Shown in pieces: positions 1-8,801 of a stretch of DNA of 64,000 nt. Numbering within the stretch: position 1 is the stretch's first letter; each line of letters begins with the position of its first letter. The DNA is from Bog-257 sp963834135 (GTDB lineage: Bacteria > Acidobacteriota > Terriglobia > Terriglobales > Acidobacteriaceae), in contig CAWIAN010000007.1 of the NCBI GenBank assembly GCA_963834135.1, positions 124,001 through 188,000 on the forward strand. The letters are read 5' to 3'. The translations under genes and the position numbers were made by a program. The notes below the pieces were generated by a model that did no database searches, was not told the DNA's origin, and worked only from the letters and a program-made list of their open reading frames with translations.

Positions 1-652
1 ACCGAATTCGATCAGCAGCGAACCGATCTCCGCCGGGTTGCTTTCCACGCCTTTGGTGGCGCCGGTCTTGAGGTTCACGAAGACATACGGCATGCCGGTC
101 GGCGAATTGAACGCGGGCAACAGCCGCGTGCCGAGATCGTTGGCGAGATCCAGCAGACGCTTGTCGCCGGTAAGTTGATAGCTGCTGAGCAGTCCGCCCA
201 GCAGGCGAATCGTGATCTCGAAATTCTTGACGTAGATGTCCTTGTCGAACGATAACTTGGTGTCGATCAGCTCGCGAGCCTTGTCGGCTTCATCGTTCAG
301 GCCCATCAGGACCATGGTGTCGAGCGCATCGACCGGCGTCATCAGCAGCGACGCGCTGCCGGGCTCTCCAGCGGCCGGTCCTTTCGTACCTTTCGTAGGA
401 GCGTACCAATCGCGATAGCTCTTCGTCAGCGGCTGCAGTTCGTCGTGCCCCCAAGCGTATTGCTTGTAGCCGCCCCAGGCGTGCAGGAAGTCCTGACGAA
501 CGCGCTCGGCCATCTCGGCTTTCTGCTGGTCGGTCCATTTCGCTGGAGAGTCCGTTGCAGCAGGTTTTGTGGAAGCCGTCCTTTGTGCGAGTCCGGGCAG
601 TGATGCCAAAAGGAAGCAGAATAGCAAGTGCGTGTAGCTTATACTTTTTCAT
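1..652 (-). CDS. GH47-like secreted alpha-mannosidase, N-terminal part, frameshifted in the leader
   Basis: Only about 215 N-terminal codons are in the window; the rest lies beyond the left edge. Seen: VDALDTMVLMGL, then FEITIRLLGGLLSSYQLTGD, then LLPAFNSPTGMPYVFVNL. This order matches the N-terminal half of glycoside hydrolase family 47 (class I alpha-1,2-mannosidases), a family best known from eukaryotic glycan trimming and sparse in bacteria. The ATG at 650-652 starts a hydrophobic leader (MKKYKLHALAILLP), while the rest of the protein, beginning LASLPGLAQ, lies in the next frame. Removing one base of the AAAA run at 608-611 fuses them into a typical cleavable signal peptide, so a periplasmic or secreted product is inferred. 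Alternatively, translation could start at the TTG at 625-627. Family call good; whether the gene is intact is unknown. Confidence 0.72.
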
Positions 653-693
653 CTGAATAAGTCACAAGCTGTTGTGATGGGCCACGGGCATGT

Positions 694-953
694 CAGGTAG
701 AGCTGGCCTTCAGGCCAGCGTCTAAACCGTTTATTTGTCGATCAGAGTCGGCTTCAGCCGACGACACCAGCCCCTCGTAATGAGTTCTTCAGCACCCCTG
801 TAAAGCCGGTTGCGAACCATAAACAAACTAGAGGCTATCTCATATGGAACTAGACGCGTAAACTTCGATCCCTCAGCGGCTGAAGCCGTGCCCCTTCAAC
901 TCATCTATGAAATAGTTTCCAGTTAGACGCTGGCCTGAAGGCCAGGACTACCC
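694..953. repeat. Two palindromic intergenic repeats (family P), inverted to each other
   Basis: The first copy (694-775) reads GGTAGAGC followed by the hairpin CTGGCCTTCAGGCCAG and, 30 bases on, the second hairpin GTCGGCTTCAGCCGAC. The second copy (871-953) is in the opposite orientation: a CAGCGGCTGAAGCCG hairpin, then CTGGCCTGAAGGCCAG and ACTACCC. The space between copies (776-870) holds nothing recognisable. The right edge of the second copy runs into the end of cutC. Further copies are scattered through the window. Confidence 0.75.
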
Positions 954-1703
954 GAAATCTCCGACAGCTCCTGTCTCACGCGCCGAACATATTCCCGGTC
1001 GGTGAGCTCATACTTCGATTCCTCCGGTCCGTTCGGTGCGCCGAAGTAAATCTCAGGATTCTTCAGCGTAGACGAATCCTGCCGCTCCGCGAACGCCGTC
1101 AGGTGAACCTGAGTGCAGCCGGTTCGATCCACCACCTGCCGAACGTTCTCCACTGTAATGCCTGCACCGGGCAGCACCTCAATTCGACCACCGGCATGCT
1201 CCCGGAGTTGCCTGATCAGTTCCGCGCCTTCCGGCGCGCCGTTCTTCTGGCCGCTGGTCAGCACGCGGGTGATGCCAAGATCGACTAACTCCTCCAGTGC
1301 GCGAAACGGATCGGGCGTCACGTCGAAGGCCCGATGAAACACCGCCTGCCGCGTGCCGATACGTTCTCGCAATCGCCCGCGTACGCTTCACGTCGATGGT
1401 GCCGTTGGCGTTCAGAATGCCGAAGACGATGCCGTCAGCGCCGTGTTCCAGCAGCAAGTCGGCATCGCGCTCCATCACCGCGAACTCCGCGGGCGAATAG
1501 CAGAAACCTGCCTGGCGTGGACGATTCATCGCGATCACCGGAATCTCCGCCCGCTGTTTCACCTCGAGCAATGAGCCGAGGCTGGGAGTGAGACCGCCGA
1601 GAAACAGCGCCGAGCACAATTCGACGCGGTCGGCGCCACCGGCGGCTGCTTCGATGGCATCTTCGGCCGAGCCACAACAAATCTCCAGCAGTATCGGGGA
1701 CAA
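923..1703 (-). CDS. cutC: CutC family copper homeostasis protein, frameshifted
   Basis: The first 110 or so codons read MSPILLEICCGSAEDAIEAA, RVELCSALFLGGLTPSLGS, VIAMNRPRQAGFCYS and GADGIVFGILNANGTIDVKR. After the break the next frame gives AVFHRAFDVTPDP, ALEELVDLGITRVLTSG and IEVLPGAGITVENV. Together these are the TIM-barrel CutC family in full order and normal length (about 260 codons). The break lies near 1372-1385; the span is a multiple of three plus one, so one extra base is present. CutC is linked to copper handling in E. coli, though its biochemical role is unsettled. The last residues (GSPGLQASV) are encoded inside a copy of the family P intergenic repeat, so the original C-terminus may have been replaced. 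It could be a sequencing error or a young pseudogene. Confidence 0.85.
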
Positions 1704-1751
1704 GAAAAACTCCAGCCGGAGCGGACCCCGGCTGGCTTCTACTCTAGCAAG

Positions 1752-2096
1752 TTAATGGTTAGCCGTCGCGGCTTCGGTCTCTTCCTCCTCGTGCTCATCC
1801 TCGTCCTGGGCGTCGCCGTCGGCTTGCGTACGGAAGCCAGCGGACTTGGCCGATGACAGCGGCAGGATGTCGATGGCCAGGTCGCTCATCTGCTTCCAGG
1901 TCGGGCGGTTCCTGTCGAGATAGTAAGAACACTCGTACACCTTGAACGGCACCTTCAGCGGCGGCCCGTAGGTAACGGTACAGTAGGCGAGCTCCTCGCT
2001 CTCGCGGAAGCCGCGCAGGATGTGGGCATGCACGCACGACGCGCACTTGGATTGCGAGTCGGCGGGCGTCCCGTTCTTTACGTAGATGGTGGTCAT
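1752..2096 (-). CDS. Four-cysteine protein of unknown function, acidic tail (paralogue 1)
   Basis: A 114-residue protein not assignable to a named family. The start is the ATG at 2094-2096, preceded by GGAAAG at a good distance; an upstream in-frame start lacks one. It contains a CxxC pair (KCASCVHAHILRGF), a third cysteine in LAYC and a fourth in YECSYYLDRNRP, a spacing that could bind zinc or another metal. The C-terminal 25 residues are almost all acidic (DEDEHEEEETEAATANH), which suggests a flexible tail. The next gene upstream encodes a paralogue with the same cysteine spacing and the same YxD motif after the last cysteine, so the pair looks like a tandem duplication. No signal peptide, so probably cytoplasmic. 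Confidence 0.7.
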   Translation of the reverse strand: MTTIYVKNGTPADSQSKCASCVHAHILRGFRESEELAYCTVTYGPPLKVPFKVYECSYYLDRNRPTWKQMSDLAIDILPLSSAKSAGFRTQADGDAQDEDEHEEEETEAATANH

Positions 2097-2187
2097 AGTT
2101 TCTTTCCAACCGGCTCTGGGCCGGCGTCTGTGCGCGCGCAGACGGGTCCGCACGCGCGTAAGGCTAAGTCCGACAATGTAGTAGTCA

Positions 2188-2451
2188 CTAAGCGATCCTG
2201 ATCACGGTGATCGCAGGCTTCGTCGCGGGATCGGGCTGCACGAATCCAACCACGCGCTCCGGCTTGCCGATACGGCGATCGACATACGCCGTACACTCGC
2301 ACACCTCGAACGCCAGCTCGCGCAGCCCGCCTCCCAGATTGCAGCTGGTGAGCTTTTCTCCGGTGAAGCCCTTCTGCACGACCGCATAGGTACACGTCGG
2401 GCACAGCGCCTCGCGGCGCTTCGGGGTTCCGAGAATGTTCAACGTCAACAT
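2188..2451 (-). CDS. Four-cysteine protein of unknown function (paralogue 2)
   Basis: An 87-residue protein starting at the ATG 2449-2451 with GAGGTGAG upstream. The pattern LCPTCTYAVVQKGFTGEKL ... TSC ... VCECTAYVDRRIGKPERV aligns with the downstream gene 1752-2096: CxxC, hydrophobic stretch, KGF/RGF, third Cys, then E-C-x-x-Y. It lacks the acidic tail and ends ITVIRIA. The same strand and about 90 bases between the genes suggest co-transcription. A small zinc-ribbon-like fold is likely; function unknown. Confidence 0.65.
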   Translation of the reverse strand: MLTLNILGTPKRREALCPTCTYAVVQKGFTGEKLTSCNLGGGLRELAFEVCECTAYVDRRIGKPERVVGFVQPDPATKPAITVIRIA

Positions 2452-3105
2452 GGCTCACCTCAAACAGCTACAGATCGGCACGCGAATGGCAGCGCAGGGA
2501 AAAATGCGCACAGAACAACGCGAACCGGATCGCGGACAAAGGTTAGGAGTGACTTGGTTTACCTGCCGTGCTTAGCGAAAAAGATCGACGAAAGCCGACA
2601 TGAGTTGCCCATGGGCGAGCGCTGGCCGAATGAGGCCGCGACTGCCGGTGCACCGAAATATTTTGCGCACAATCATGGGTCTTCTCCAGAAAGGAGTTTC
2701 TAAGATGCCACAGTTCCGATTCGAAACGCAAGCAGGAATTATTTTCTTCCGCTACGCACAAGGCATAGCTTGATCAAATACCTTCGTTGCATCGCCGGGA
2801 GGTGTTCACGACCAGCCTCTCCACCTTCGATCCCTACGTTGAACCGTTGCTTGTGGCGCGGGTACCGCAGATGAGCGGCTATTCTTCCAAGCTCGCGGAC
2901 GGCGCGGCAAAGCATGCTGCAGGCGCTGGAGGAAGAAGCCGGGGAAGCGCTAAGACCGTTCGCCGTATTTATGGTTGTCATCCTGAGCGAAGTGAGTTCG
3001 CAAAGCGAGCAAACAAAGTCGAAGGAACGCTGCCGCCGGCAGACTGCGTAGTTGGAATTGAGGTCCTTGGACTCCGGCGCGCCGGCCTGTGTTCAGGATG
3101 ACAAA
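2452..3105. other. Gene-free stretch with one family D repeat
   Basis: Short open frames occur but none has coding character or a ribosome site. The only structured part is 2977-3103: it begins GTCATCCTGAGCGAAG and ends with the inverted form CAGGATGAC, enclosing about 100 bases with a GCGCGCC-rich core. Promoters for the four-cysteine genes should lie in 2452-2600, but I see no convincing box. Confidence 0.6.
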
Positions 3106-3717
3106 CTACAAGTCGGCGGGTAAAGACGCTTCGAGGTGTGCTGCGCGCGCCGCTTTGATCTCGTCCCAGCGTACCCAGGCGATGTAGAGCACCACCAGAA
3201 TGTTGATGACCAGAATGATCCAGTGCAGTTCATTAGGGTGTCGAATGAGTTTCCAGACTTCGACCGGAATGTAAAGGCATCCGGAGATGATGGCCAGCCA
3301 CTCTGCCCAGACACGCTGCCGCCAGAGTCCGTAGCCCTCCAGGAAGCGCAGGGTCGTGTAAGCGATGGCGATGCCCAGGATCATTCCGATGCTGGTGCTG
3401 GAAAGCTTATCGACCGCATCCAGAAACTGGTGCGGCAAATGGCGGTTGGGATCGATGTGGAAAAAGAAGAGAATGTGTTCGGCAGCATCTCCGAAGTCCA
3501 CGTCGTGGCGGATCATGCGAATGAAGACGTAAGCACCGATCAGTGCAAGCACGCCCTTCAGCGCCTCGACGAGGGCCACCGTACGCAGACCGGCGCGGTG
3601 CGCGCGGCGCAAGGTAGCCTTTGGATGGTCCGTTGTGGCGATACCGCTCATCCCTGAGATGCGCTTTGCCGGCCGATCCGGCCAGCGTACTCCATCCATA
3701 TTGTGACTGCGCAGCAT
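3106..3717 (-). CDS. DUF2127 family integral membrane protein
   Basis: 203 residues with four hydrophobic segments: VALVEALKGVLALIGAYVFI, a second around SSTSIGMILGIAIAYTTLRF, a third at WAEWLAIISGCLYIPVEVW and a fourth at WIILVINILVVLYIAWV. The sequence GLRTVALVEALKGVLAL at the front and LEGYGLWRQRVWAEW in the middle are typical of DUF2127, a small membrane family of unknown function. The start at 3717 has AGGAG three bases upstream, a tight but usable spacing; an internal ATG 22 codons in (MSGIATTD) is the alternative. It stands alone between the repeat-containing gap and the reductase gene 3803-5044, same strand, 85 bases apart. Confidence 0.8.
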   Translation of the reverse strand: MLRSHNMDGVRWPDRPAKRISGMSGIATTDHPKATLRRAHRAGLRTVALVEALKGVLALIGAYVFIRMIRHDVDFGDAAEHILFFFHIDPNRHLPHQFLDAVDKLSSTSIGMILGIAIAYTTLRFLEGYGLWRQRVWAEWLAIISGCLYIPVEVWKLIRHPNELHWIILVINILVVLYIAWVRWDEIKAARAAHLEASLPADL

Positions 3718-3802
3718 TTGCTCCTGTTGGATTCCAAATGCAGGCGCTGCCGTTGGCTTCGTATCGTAGCCATTCTGGGAGAGCGATGCAAAGAATAAAG
3801 TT

Positions 3803-5044
3803 TCAAGCGGGACGAAGCGCCTCGGCAGCAGCGGTGTTCAGCATTTCGCTCGTACTGCACAGCTTTTCGCGGCAATGCTCTGCATTGGCGCGGCTTAACT
3901 CGGCGGCATCGATCTTGCGCCAGCCGTCATAGTCCACGAAACGGCAGCCACGCAATTCCAAGAGGTGGCGAAGCGCCGGAGTTCCGGGACGGCTTGCACT
4001 CTGCACCTCCTGCACAATCTTCTGTGCCACCTGTTGGGCTTCCACGCGATTGGTGGGAATCGTTCCCGATGGTCCGCGCTTCGCCCATCCCACTACATAC
4101 AGGCGATCGTCGACCTGACCGTGATCGTTGGCGAAGACGCCGTTTTCCGGAGTAGCCGAGCAGCACGGAACGGATTCGTATCCGATGCAGGTAACCGCAA
4201 GCTGCGCCGGGATGTCGGTTATCTCTCCCGAGGCCGAGCGGAACCGCACCGCCCGTAGAGCGTCGTCGCCGGCGAAAGCAGTCGGCGTGAGATTGAAGTG
4301 AAACTGGATCGTAAGCGGAGTGTCACGCTGGGGAGCTTCCGCGAATCCGCGAAGCACTTTGGCTACTGCACTGTCACCCGTGATGTCTGACGAATTCACG
4401 ATGGGCCGGGCGCGCTGTAACGTTCCAATCTCGGCGAGCTCGTGATCGTTGAACTTAGCTTCCGCTGCGCCGCGGCGTCCGACGACGTGAATCGCCTTGA
4501 TGGGCTGAGCGTGCAGCCAGTGGCGCACATCGGTCGGCAGATCGGAGCCCGATAGCTCTTCGCGGCCCTTGGCGAGGATACGTGCGGCATCCAGCGCGAC
4601 ATTGCCATTACCGATTACCACGGCTGAGCGCACATCGCTGACCGTCGGTGGCTGGGCGTGCGGATGGCCGTTGTACCAGCCGACGAAAGCACCCGAACCA
4701 GTTACGCCGGGAATATCTTCGCCCGCAATTCCGAGCTGCCGGTCGCGTGCGGCGCCCGTCGCGAGCACGACCGCATCGTAGAACGACAGGAGCTGCTCGA
4801 GCTTTATGTCGCGTCCGACTTCTACATTGCCGAAGAAGTTGACGCGATCGCGAGACAGCACGCGATCGAAGACACGCGCTACATTCTTCGTGCTCTGATG
4901 GTCAGGCGCGACCCCGTAGCGGATGAGCCCGAACGGCACCGGAAGTTTTTCCAGGATGTCGATAGAGCCTTCGGGAATGAGTCGAAGCAGGTGGTCGGCC
5001 AGGTAACAACCCGCCGGACCCGAACCGATGATGGCGATGTTCAT
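3803..5044 (-). CDS. Adrenodoxin-reductase-type ferredoxin/flavodoxin NADP+ oxidoreductase (FprA-like)
   Basis: 413 residues from the ATG at 5042-5044, which begins directly with the FAD dinucleotide-binding motif MNIAIIGSGPAGCYLADHLL. PFGLIRYGVAPDH follows, a hallmark of adrenodoxin reductase and mycobacterial FprA. A second dinucleotide fold for NADPH lies near residue 150 (VVIGNGNVALDAARIL), and VVGWAKRGPSGTIPTNR near residue 330 is the conserved C-terminal flavin/NADP motif. Such enzymes pass electrons from NADPH to a ferredoxin or flavodoxin. It lies just downstream of boxB on the same strand, and a flavodoxin is encoded on the other side of the same island. Since no boxA reductase is present here, I infer it may feed BoxB. 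The intervening 313 bases carry repeats, so a shared transcript is not certain. Confidence 0.88.
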   Translation of the reverse strand: MNIAIIGSGPAGCYLADHLLRLIPEGSIDILEKLPVPFGLIRYGVAPDHQSTKNVARVFDRVLSRDRVNFFGNVEVGRDIKLEQLLSFYDAVVLATGAARDRQLGIAGEDIPGVTGSGAFVGWYNGHPHAQPPTVSDVRSAVVIGNGNVALDAARILAKGREELSGSDLPTDVRHWLHAQPIKAIHVVGRRGAAEAKFNDHELAEIGTLQRARPIVNSSDITGDSAVAKVLRGFAEAPQRDTPLTIQFHFNLTPTAFAGDDALRAVRFRSASGEITDIPAQLAVTCIGYESVPCCSATPENGVFANDHGQVDDRLYVVGWAKRGPSGTIPTNRVEAQQVAQKIVQEVQSASRPGTPALRHLLELRGCRFVDYDGWRKIDAAELSRANAEHCREKLCSTSEMLNTAAAEALRPA

Positions 5045-5357
5045 AAGAGTTAAAAACGTGGCCCAGGTTTCGGTCTTCGAGACCTGGGTGGGTTGCCGGT
5101 AGTTGCGCGAGTGCGCCGCTGACGCGGCTCCGGCCCTTTTATTGTGTTGCACCCGGGGCTTGCGCCCCGGGCTTCAAATTCCAAGCCGCCGCTGCGCGGC
5201 TCGCTGCTTAATGCGCAAGCCGTGCACTCAGCACCGTGATCTCGTTCCGGAACGCACCTGGCATCAGTTCACGGCTGAACACACGGACAACCGACCACTG
5301 CTGCCGGCTATTGACAACCGACAACCGACAACCGACAACTGACAACCGGCTACTGCT
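5045..5357. repeat. Gap with GC-rich hairpin and GACAACC tandem repeat
   Basis: No gene. A perfect hairpin at 5152-5171 (CCCGGGGC, loop TTGC, GCCCCGGG) could act on transcription between boxB and the reductase. At 5312-5348 a unit close to GACAACC is repeated about five times, with imperfect copies upstream from 5284. The array ends only about ten bases before the boxB stop codon. Confidence 0.6.
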
Positions 5358-6782
5358 TTATTGCAGTCGCACGTACTCGTAATTCACCGGGTTGTTGTTA
5401 ATGCCGCGGTCGGGCGGCGCAATCCATGCCGCCATCTTGCCTTGCTCGTACACACCGTGCATCAGGCTGAGAATGTAGGCCTGGTCGCCCTCGCTCGGCA
5501 GCCAGCTCGCGATCTTCGCATTGAAGTCTTCCTGCGTGATCGGAGTGCCCGCCGGATCGGTCGGCACATTTGCCCATATTCCGATGTTGCGGCGGAAGCG
5601 CGTGCTGGGGAGCGCCAGCCGGAACGAGTGTCCAGCTTTTTCGATGAGCCGGTTCCAGCGAATGACGCCGATCTCGCAGTCCTTCACATACGAGCCGCGA
5701 GTCACATCATTCATCGCATTCCGCATTGGGATCTCCTCAGACTTCGTGCTCAGATTTCCATCCGGCACTTCGATGGTGTAGATCTCTTCGGCGGCAATGT
5801 GATCTTCATAGCGCCCCTCATCGGGACGGCCCTTCAAACCGTTCGCGAAGTAGGACGCGGCATTCGACGAACTCTCCGATCCAAACAGATCGAGCGACGA
5901 ACTGAACCAGAAATTCAGATAGCGCTGCAACGTCTGCAAATCGATCGCTCCCGCTTTGCGGATGGCTTCGGGATCATCGGTATTCAGTTCGTTCATCACT
6001 TCCAGCGTCCGTTTGATCACCCGGCTAATACCGGTGTCGCCGACGAACATGTGGTGAGCTTCTTCGGTCAGCATGAACGAGCAGGTGCGCGCCAAGGGAT
6101 CGAAGCTCGATTCGGCCAGCGACTTCAGCTGGAATTTGCCATCGCGATCGGTGAAATAGGTGAACATGAAGAAGCTGAGCCAGTCGCGGATGGGCTCGTT
6201 GAACGTGCCCAGGATGCGCGGTTTGTCGGCATCGCCGGAGTGGCGCTCGAGCAACTCCTCGGCCTCCTCGCGGCCATCGCGACCGAAGTAGGCGTGCAGC
6301 AGATACACCATCGCCCACAGATGCCGGCCTTCTTCCACGTTCACCTGGAAGAGATTGCGCAGGTCATACAGTGAGGGAGCCGTGTGCCCCAGCATGCGTT
6401 GCTGCTCGACCGAGGCAGGCTCGGTGTCGCCCTGCGTGACGATGAGCCGGCGCAGGGTGGCACGATATTCTCCGGGAATCTGCTGCCAGACTTCCTTGCC
6501 GTAATTGTCGCCGAAGCCGATCTTGCGTTCGAGATCGCGATTCGCAAGAAAGATGCCCCAGCGGTAATCCGGCATGCGCACGTAACCGTAGGTCGCCCAG
6601 CCTTTGGCGTCGACAGAAGTCGCCGTGCGCAGGTAAACGTCGGCAACCTGAAAATCTTTTGGGCCGAGCTCCTGCCACCAGTTCAAGAATTCCGGCTGCC
6701 AGTGCTCCAGCGCGCGCTGCAACGTGCGGTTCGATCCCAGATCAACATTGTTAGGAATGCGGTCCTGATAATTGATTGCCAT
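5358..6782 (-). CDS. boxB: Benzoyl-CoA 2,3-epoxidase, diiron oxygenase subunit BoxB
   Basis: 474 residues, full length for BoxB. It opens NNVDLGSNRTLQRALEHWQP and contains the two ExxH diiron motifs, EEGRH (residues 150-154) and TEEAHHM (239-245), with FFMFTYFTDRDGKFQ between, as expected for the carboxylate-bridged iron centre. BoxB inserts one oxygen atom into benzoyl-CoA to give the 2,3-epoxide and needs an external NADPH-driven electron donor, classically BoxA. The ATG at 6780-6782 has AGGAG eight bases upstream. It lies downstream of boxC on the same strand, with 292 bases between that hold a family O repeat. No frame breaks. Function assignment is firm; the electron donor in this organism is open. 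Confidence 0.96.
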   Translation of the reverse strand: MAINYQDRIPNNVDLGSNRTLQRALEHWQPEFLNWWQELGPKDFQVADVYLRTATSVDAKGWATYGYVRMPDYRWGIFLANRDLERKIGFGDNYGKEVWQQIPGEYRATLRRLIVTQGDTEPASVEQQRMLGHTAPSLYDLRNLFQVNVEEGRHLWAMVYLLHAYFGRDGREEAEELLERHSGDADKPRILGTFNEPIRDWLSFFMFTYFTDRDGKFQLKSLAESSFDPLARTCSFMLTEEAHHMFVGDTGISRVIKRTLEVMNELNTDDPEAIRKAGAIDLQTLQRYLNFWFSSSLDLFGSESSSNAASYFANGLKGRPDEGRYEDHIAAEEIYTIEVPDGNLSTKSEEIPMRNAMNDVTRGSYVKDCEIGVIRWNRLIEKAGHSFRLALPSTRFRRNIGIWANVPTDPAGTPITQEDFNAKIASWLPSEGDQAYILSLMHGVYEQGKMAAWIAPPDRGINNNPVNYEYVRLQ

Positions 6783-7074
6783 GAAAAGTGCTCCTGGTTA
6801 CTTTCGGCTTGCACCGTCGGTCAACTCGCAGGACCGGCGGCCTTGTTGGGTCTCGTGCTTTGTGTCTCGCGCTATGTCTGCACGCCGCGCCCTGTGCTTG
6901 TGTTTCGTGTTTTGTGTCAGGGCACGACTTCCAGTCGCGCCGAAAAGCGTCTTCCTCGCGGAGGGCCTTAGCCCCTGCAGGCGGCACGCAGCGGCGAAAG
7001 CCAACATTTAAGCCGACCGTGCGCGGCACGAGCAAACTCGTGCCCTGACACAAGACGACCGTCTGCCGCTCTAC
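6783..7074. repeat. Element bounded by 16-base inverted repeats (family O) between boxC and boxB
   Basis: TTGTGTCAGGGCACGA at 6912-6927 is exactly inverted at 7038-7053 (TCGTGCCCTGACACAA), bounding about 142 bases. The left flank 6870-6911 is rich in TGTGTTTCGTG-like sequence. A compact version of the same ends occurs at 28816-28854. The element lies inside the box gene string and could insulate or merely interrupt it. No coding potential. Confidence 0.65.
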
Positions 7075-8742
7075 CTACACTCTCTCCCAATTAAACTTCG
7101 CCTTCGATCCCGTGCCGAATAACTTCAACGCTCCATGCTCGCCGGTCGAGTTCGGGCGGATGAACACCCAGTTCTGCCACGCTGAAAGCCGGCCGAACAC
7201 TTTCGTCTCGAGCGTCTCGCCTCCAGGAAAACGCAGGCTGGCTTCCAGGCCGGTGAGGGCGTCGGGCGAGAGGCTGGCACGCTCTTCAATCGCGATGCGC
7301 ACCTCGTCTTCCCAGTCGAGATCATCGGGCGTAACCGTGACCAGGCCGAGCGACAACGCCTCTTCTGGTCCTACCAGTTTTCCCTTGGCTTCGACGGCCC
7401 TCGCCATATGACGGGCATCAGCGCTGAATCGCGTTTCCAGACGTCCGCGATCGTTTACCGCAGGTAGCAGTCCGAAGTTGAATTCGTCGAGAGCGATCTT
7501 CGGCGCATCGCCTTCGTCTTCCGGCAGCGCGAGCATATAGCTGCGGTCGGCCGCCAGCGCCAGTTCAAACAGCAGGCCGGCAAAGCACGAGCCGGGTTCG
7601 ATCACGGCATACATGGTGCGCGACGAAACGTCCAGACGAGCGAAGGTGCGGCGCAGCATCCCGATCGTCTCACGCACCAGCCAGTCATTCTGGTTGGCTT
7701 GCATGAACGCGTCGGATGCTAGCACTGCGTCAGAGCTACCTTCCGTCTTCAACAGCAGCAGGCCAAGCTCTGCCTCATTCACCCTCAACATTAAGATCGC
7801 GTCATCCAGTTCGCGCGCCATTTGCAGCGGCCACCATTTGTCGCCAGCGGCGTGGATGGCGTCGACGGTGTGATGCTGATCGCCTTCTGGAGCTCGCACG
7901 GTCAGGGTCACGGTTCGTGCAGCGCGATCGAAGCTGACGTCCACGTACTGGTAGTGATATCCGTTGTCGTCGATCGTGCGAGCGACCGGGTTGAGCTTAA
8001 TACCCTTCGCATCTGCCGGGCGCGTCGAACTCTGCACCAGCGTTTCGGCGCGGGTGCGCGCCGCCTCTTGAAACTTTGCGGGGGCGGCCACGTCGTCGAC
8101 CAGGCCCCACTCCTTCGCGCGTTCTCCCTTCACGCCGTCCGGGTTGGTGCAGAACATGTCGGCGAGATCGCGGCGCACTTTGCGCTTGTCCACTACACGA
8201 GTCAAGCCACCGGTTCCGGGCAATACGCCCAGCAGCGGCACCTCGGGCAAGCTCACTGCGCTGGAGCGATCGTCGATCAGCAGGATCTCGTCGCAGGCAA
8301 GCGCGAGCTCATATCCGCCGCCGGCCGTGGTTCCATTCAACGCTGCCAGAAACTTCAGTCCATCGTGACGGCTGGAATCTTCCATGCCGTTGCGCGTCTC
8401 GTTGGTGAACTTGCAGAAGTTGACCTTCCACGCGTGGGTCGACGTACCGAGCATGTAGATGTTGGCGCCGGCGCAAAACATGCGCTCGCGCGCGCTGGTC
8501 AGCACCACGCACGCGACCTCGGGATGCTCGAAACGGATGCTCTGCAGCATGTTGTAGAGCTCGATGTCGACACCGAGATCGTAGGAGTTGAGCTTGAGCT
8601 TGTAGCCCGGCTTCAGTCCGCAATCTTCATTGACGTCCATGGCCAGCGTAGCAATGCGGCCGTCGATGGTCAGCCGCCAATGGCGGTAGTTTTCGGCAGG
8701 CGCGTCAAAGGTGACGAGCTCCGCCTCTTTCACTTCAGGCAT
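7075..8742 (-). CDS. boxC: 2,3-epoxybenzoyl-CoA dihydrolase (benzoyl-CoA-dihydrodiol lyase) BoxC
   Basis: 555 residues, the double-length enoyl-CoA-hydratase architecture of BoxC. The N-terminal half contains VVLTSARERMFCAGANIYML, then FLAALNGTTAGGGYELALAC and VSLPEVPLLGVLPGTGGLTR, all crotonase-fold signatures for the CoA oxyanion hole. The C-terminal part is the family-specific extension with VIEPGSCFAGLLFELALAAD. BoxC opens the ring of 2,3-epoxybenzoyl-CoA, releasing formate and 3,4-dehydroadipyl-CoA semialdehyde. The ATG at 8740-8742 has GAGGAG upstream. It is the first gene of the minus-strand box unit. A TATAAT box lies about 65 bases upstream, inside a TGCA-N6-TGCA sequence. Confidence 0.96.
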   Translation of the reverse strand: MPEVKEAELVTFDAPAENYRHWRLTIDGRIATLAMDVNEDCGLKPGYKLKLNSYDLGVDIELYNMLQSIRFEHPEVACVVLTSARERMFCAGANIYMLGTSTHAWKVNFCKFTNETRNGMEDSSRHDGLKFLAALNGTTAGGGYELALACDEILLIDDRSSAVSLPEVPLLGVLPGTGGLTRVVDKRKVRRDLADMFCTNPDGVKGERAKEWGLVDDVAAPAKFQEAARTRAETLVQSSTRPADAKGIKLNPVARTIDDNGYHYQYVDVSFDRAARTVTLTVRAPEGDQHHTVDAIHAAGDKWWPLQMARELDDAILMLRVNEAELGLLLLKTEGSSDAVLASDAFMQANQNDWLVRETIGMLRRTFARLDVSSRTMYAVIEPGSCFAGLLFELALAADRSYMLALPEDEGDAPKIALDEFNFGLLPAVNDRGRLETRFSADARHMARAVEAKGKLVGPEEALSLGLVTVTPDDLDWEDEVRIAIEERASLSPDALTGLEASLRFPGGETLETKVFGRLSAWQNWVFIRPNSTGEHGALKLFGTGSKAKFNWERV

Positions 8743-8801
8743 GCAGGTGAATCTCCTCTAGGACAGCGCCGGACAGGCGACCACATCCCCCACGTCGTAT
8801 A

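Noticed and set aside
2787..3101. 104-codon plus-strand frame in the gap before the DUF2127 gene
   Set aside because: Runs through a family D repeat and has no family match or ribosome site.
3803..5044. The FAD reductase as BoxA itself
   Set aside because: It has no 4Fe-4S cysteine motifs at the N-terminus and belongs to the adrenodoxin reductase family, not the ferredoxin-NADP reductase type of BoxA.
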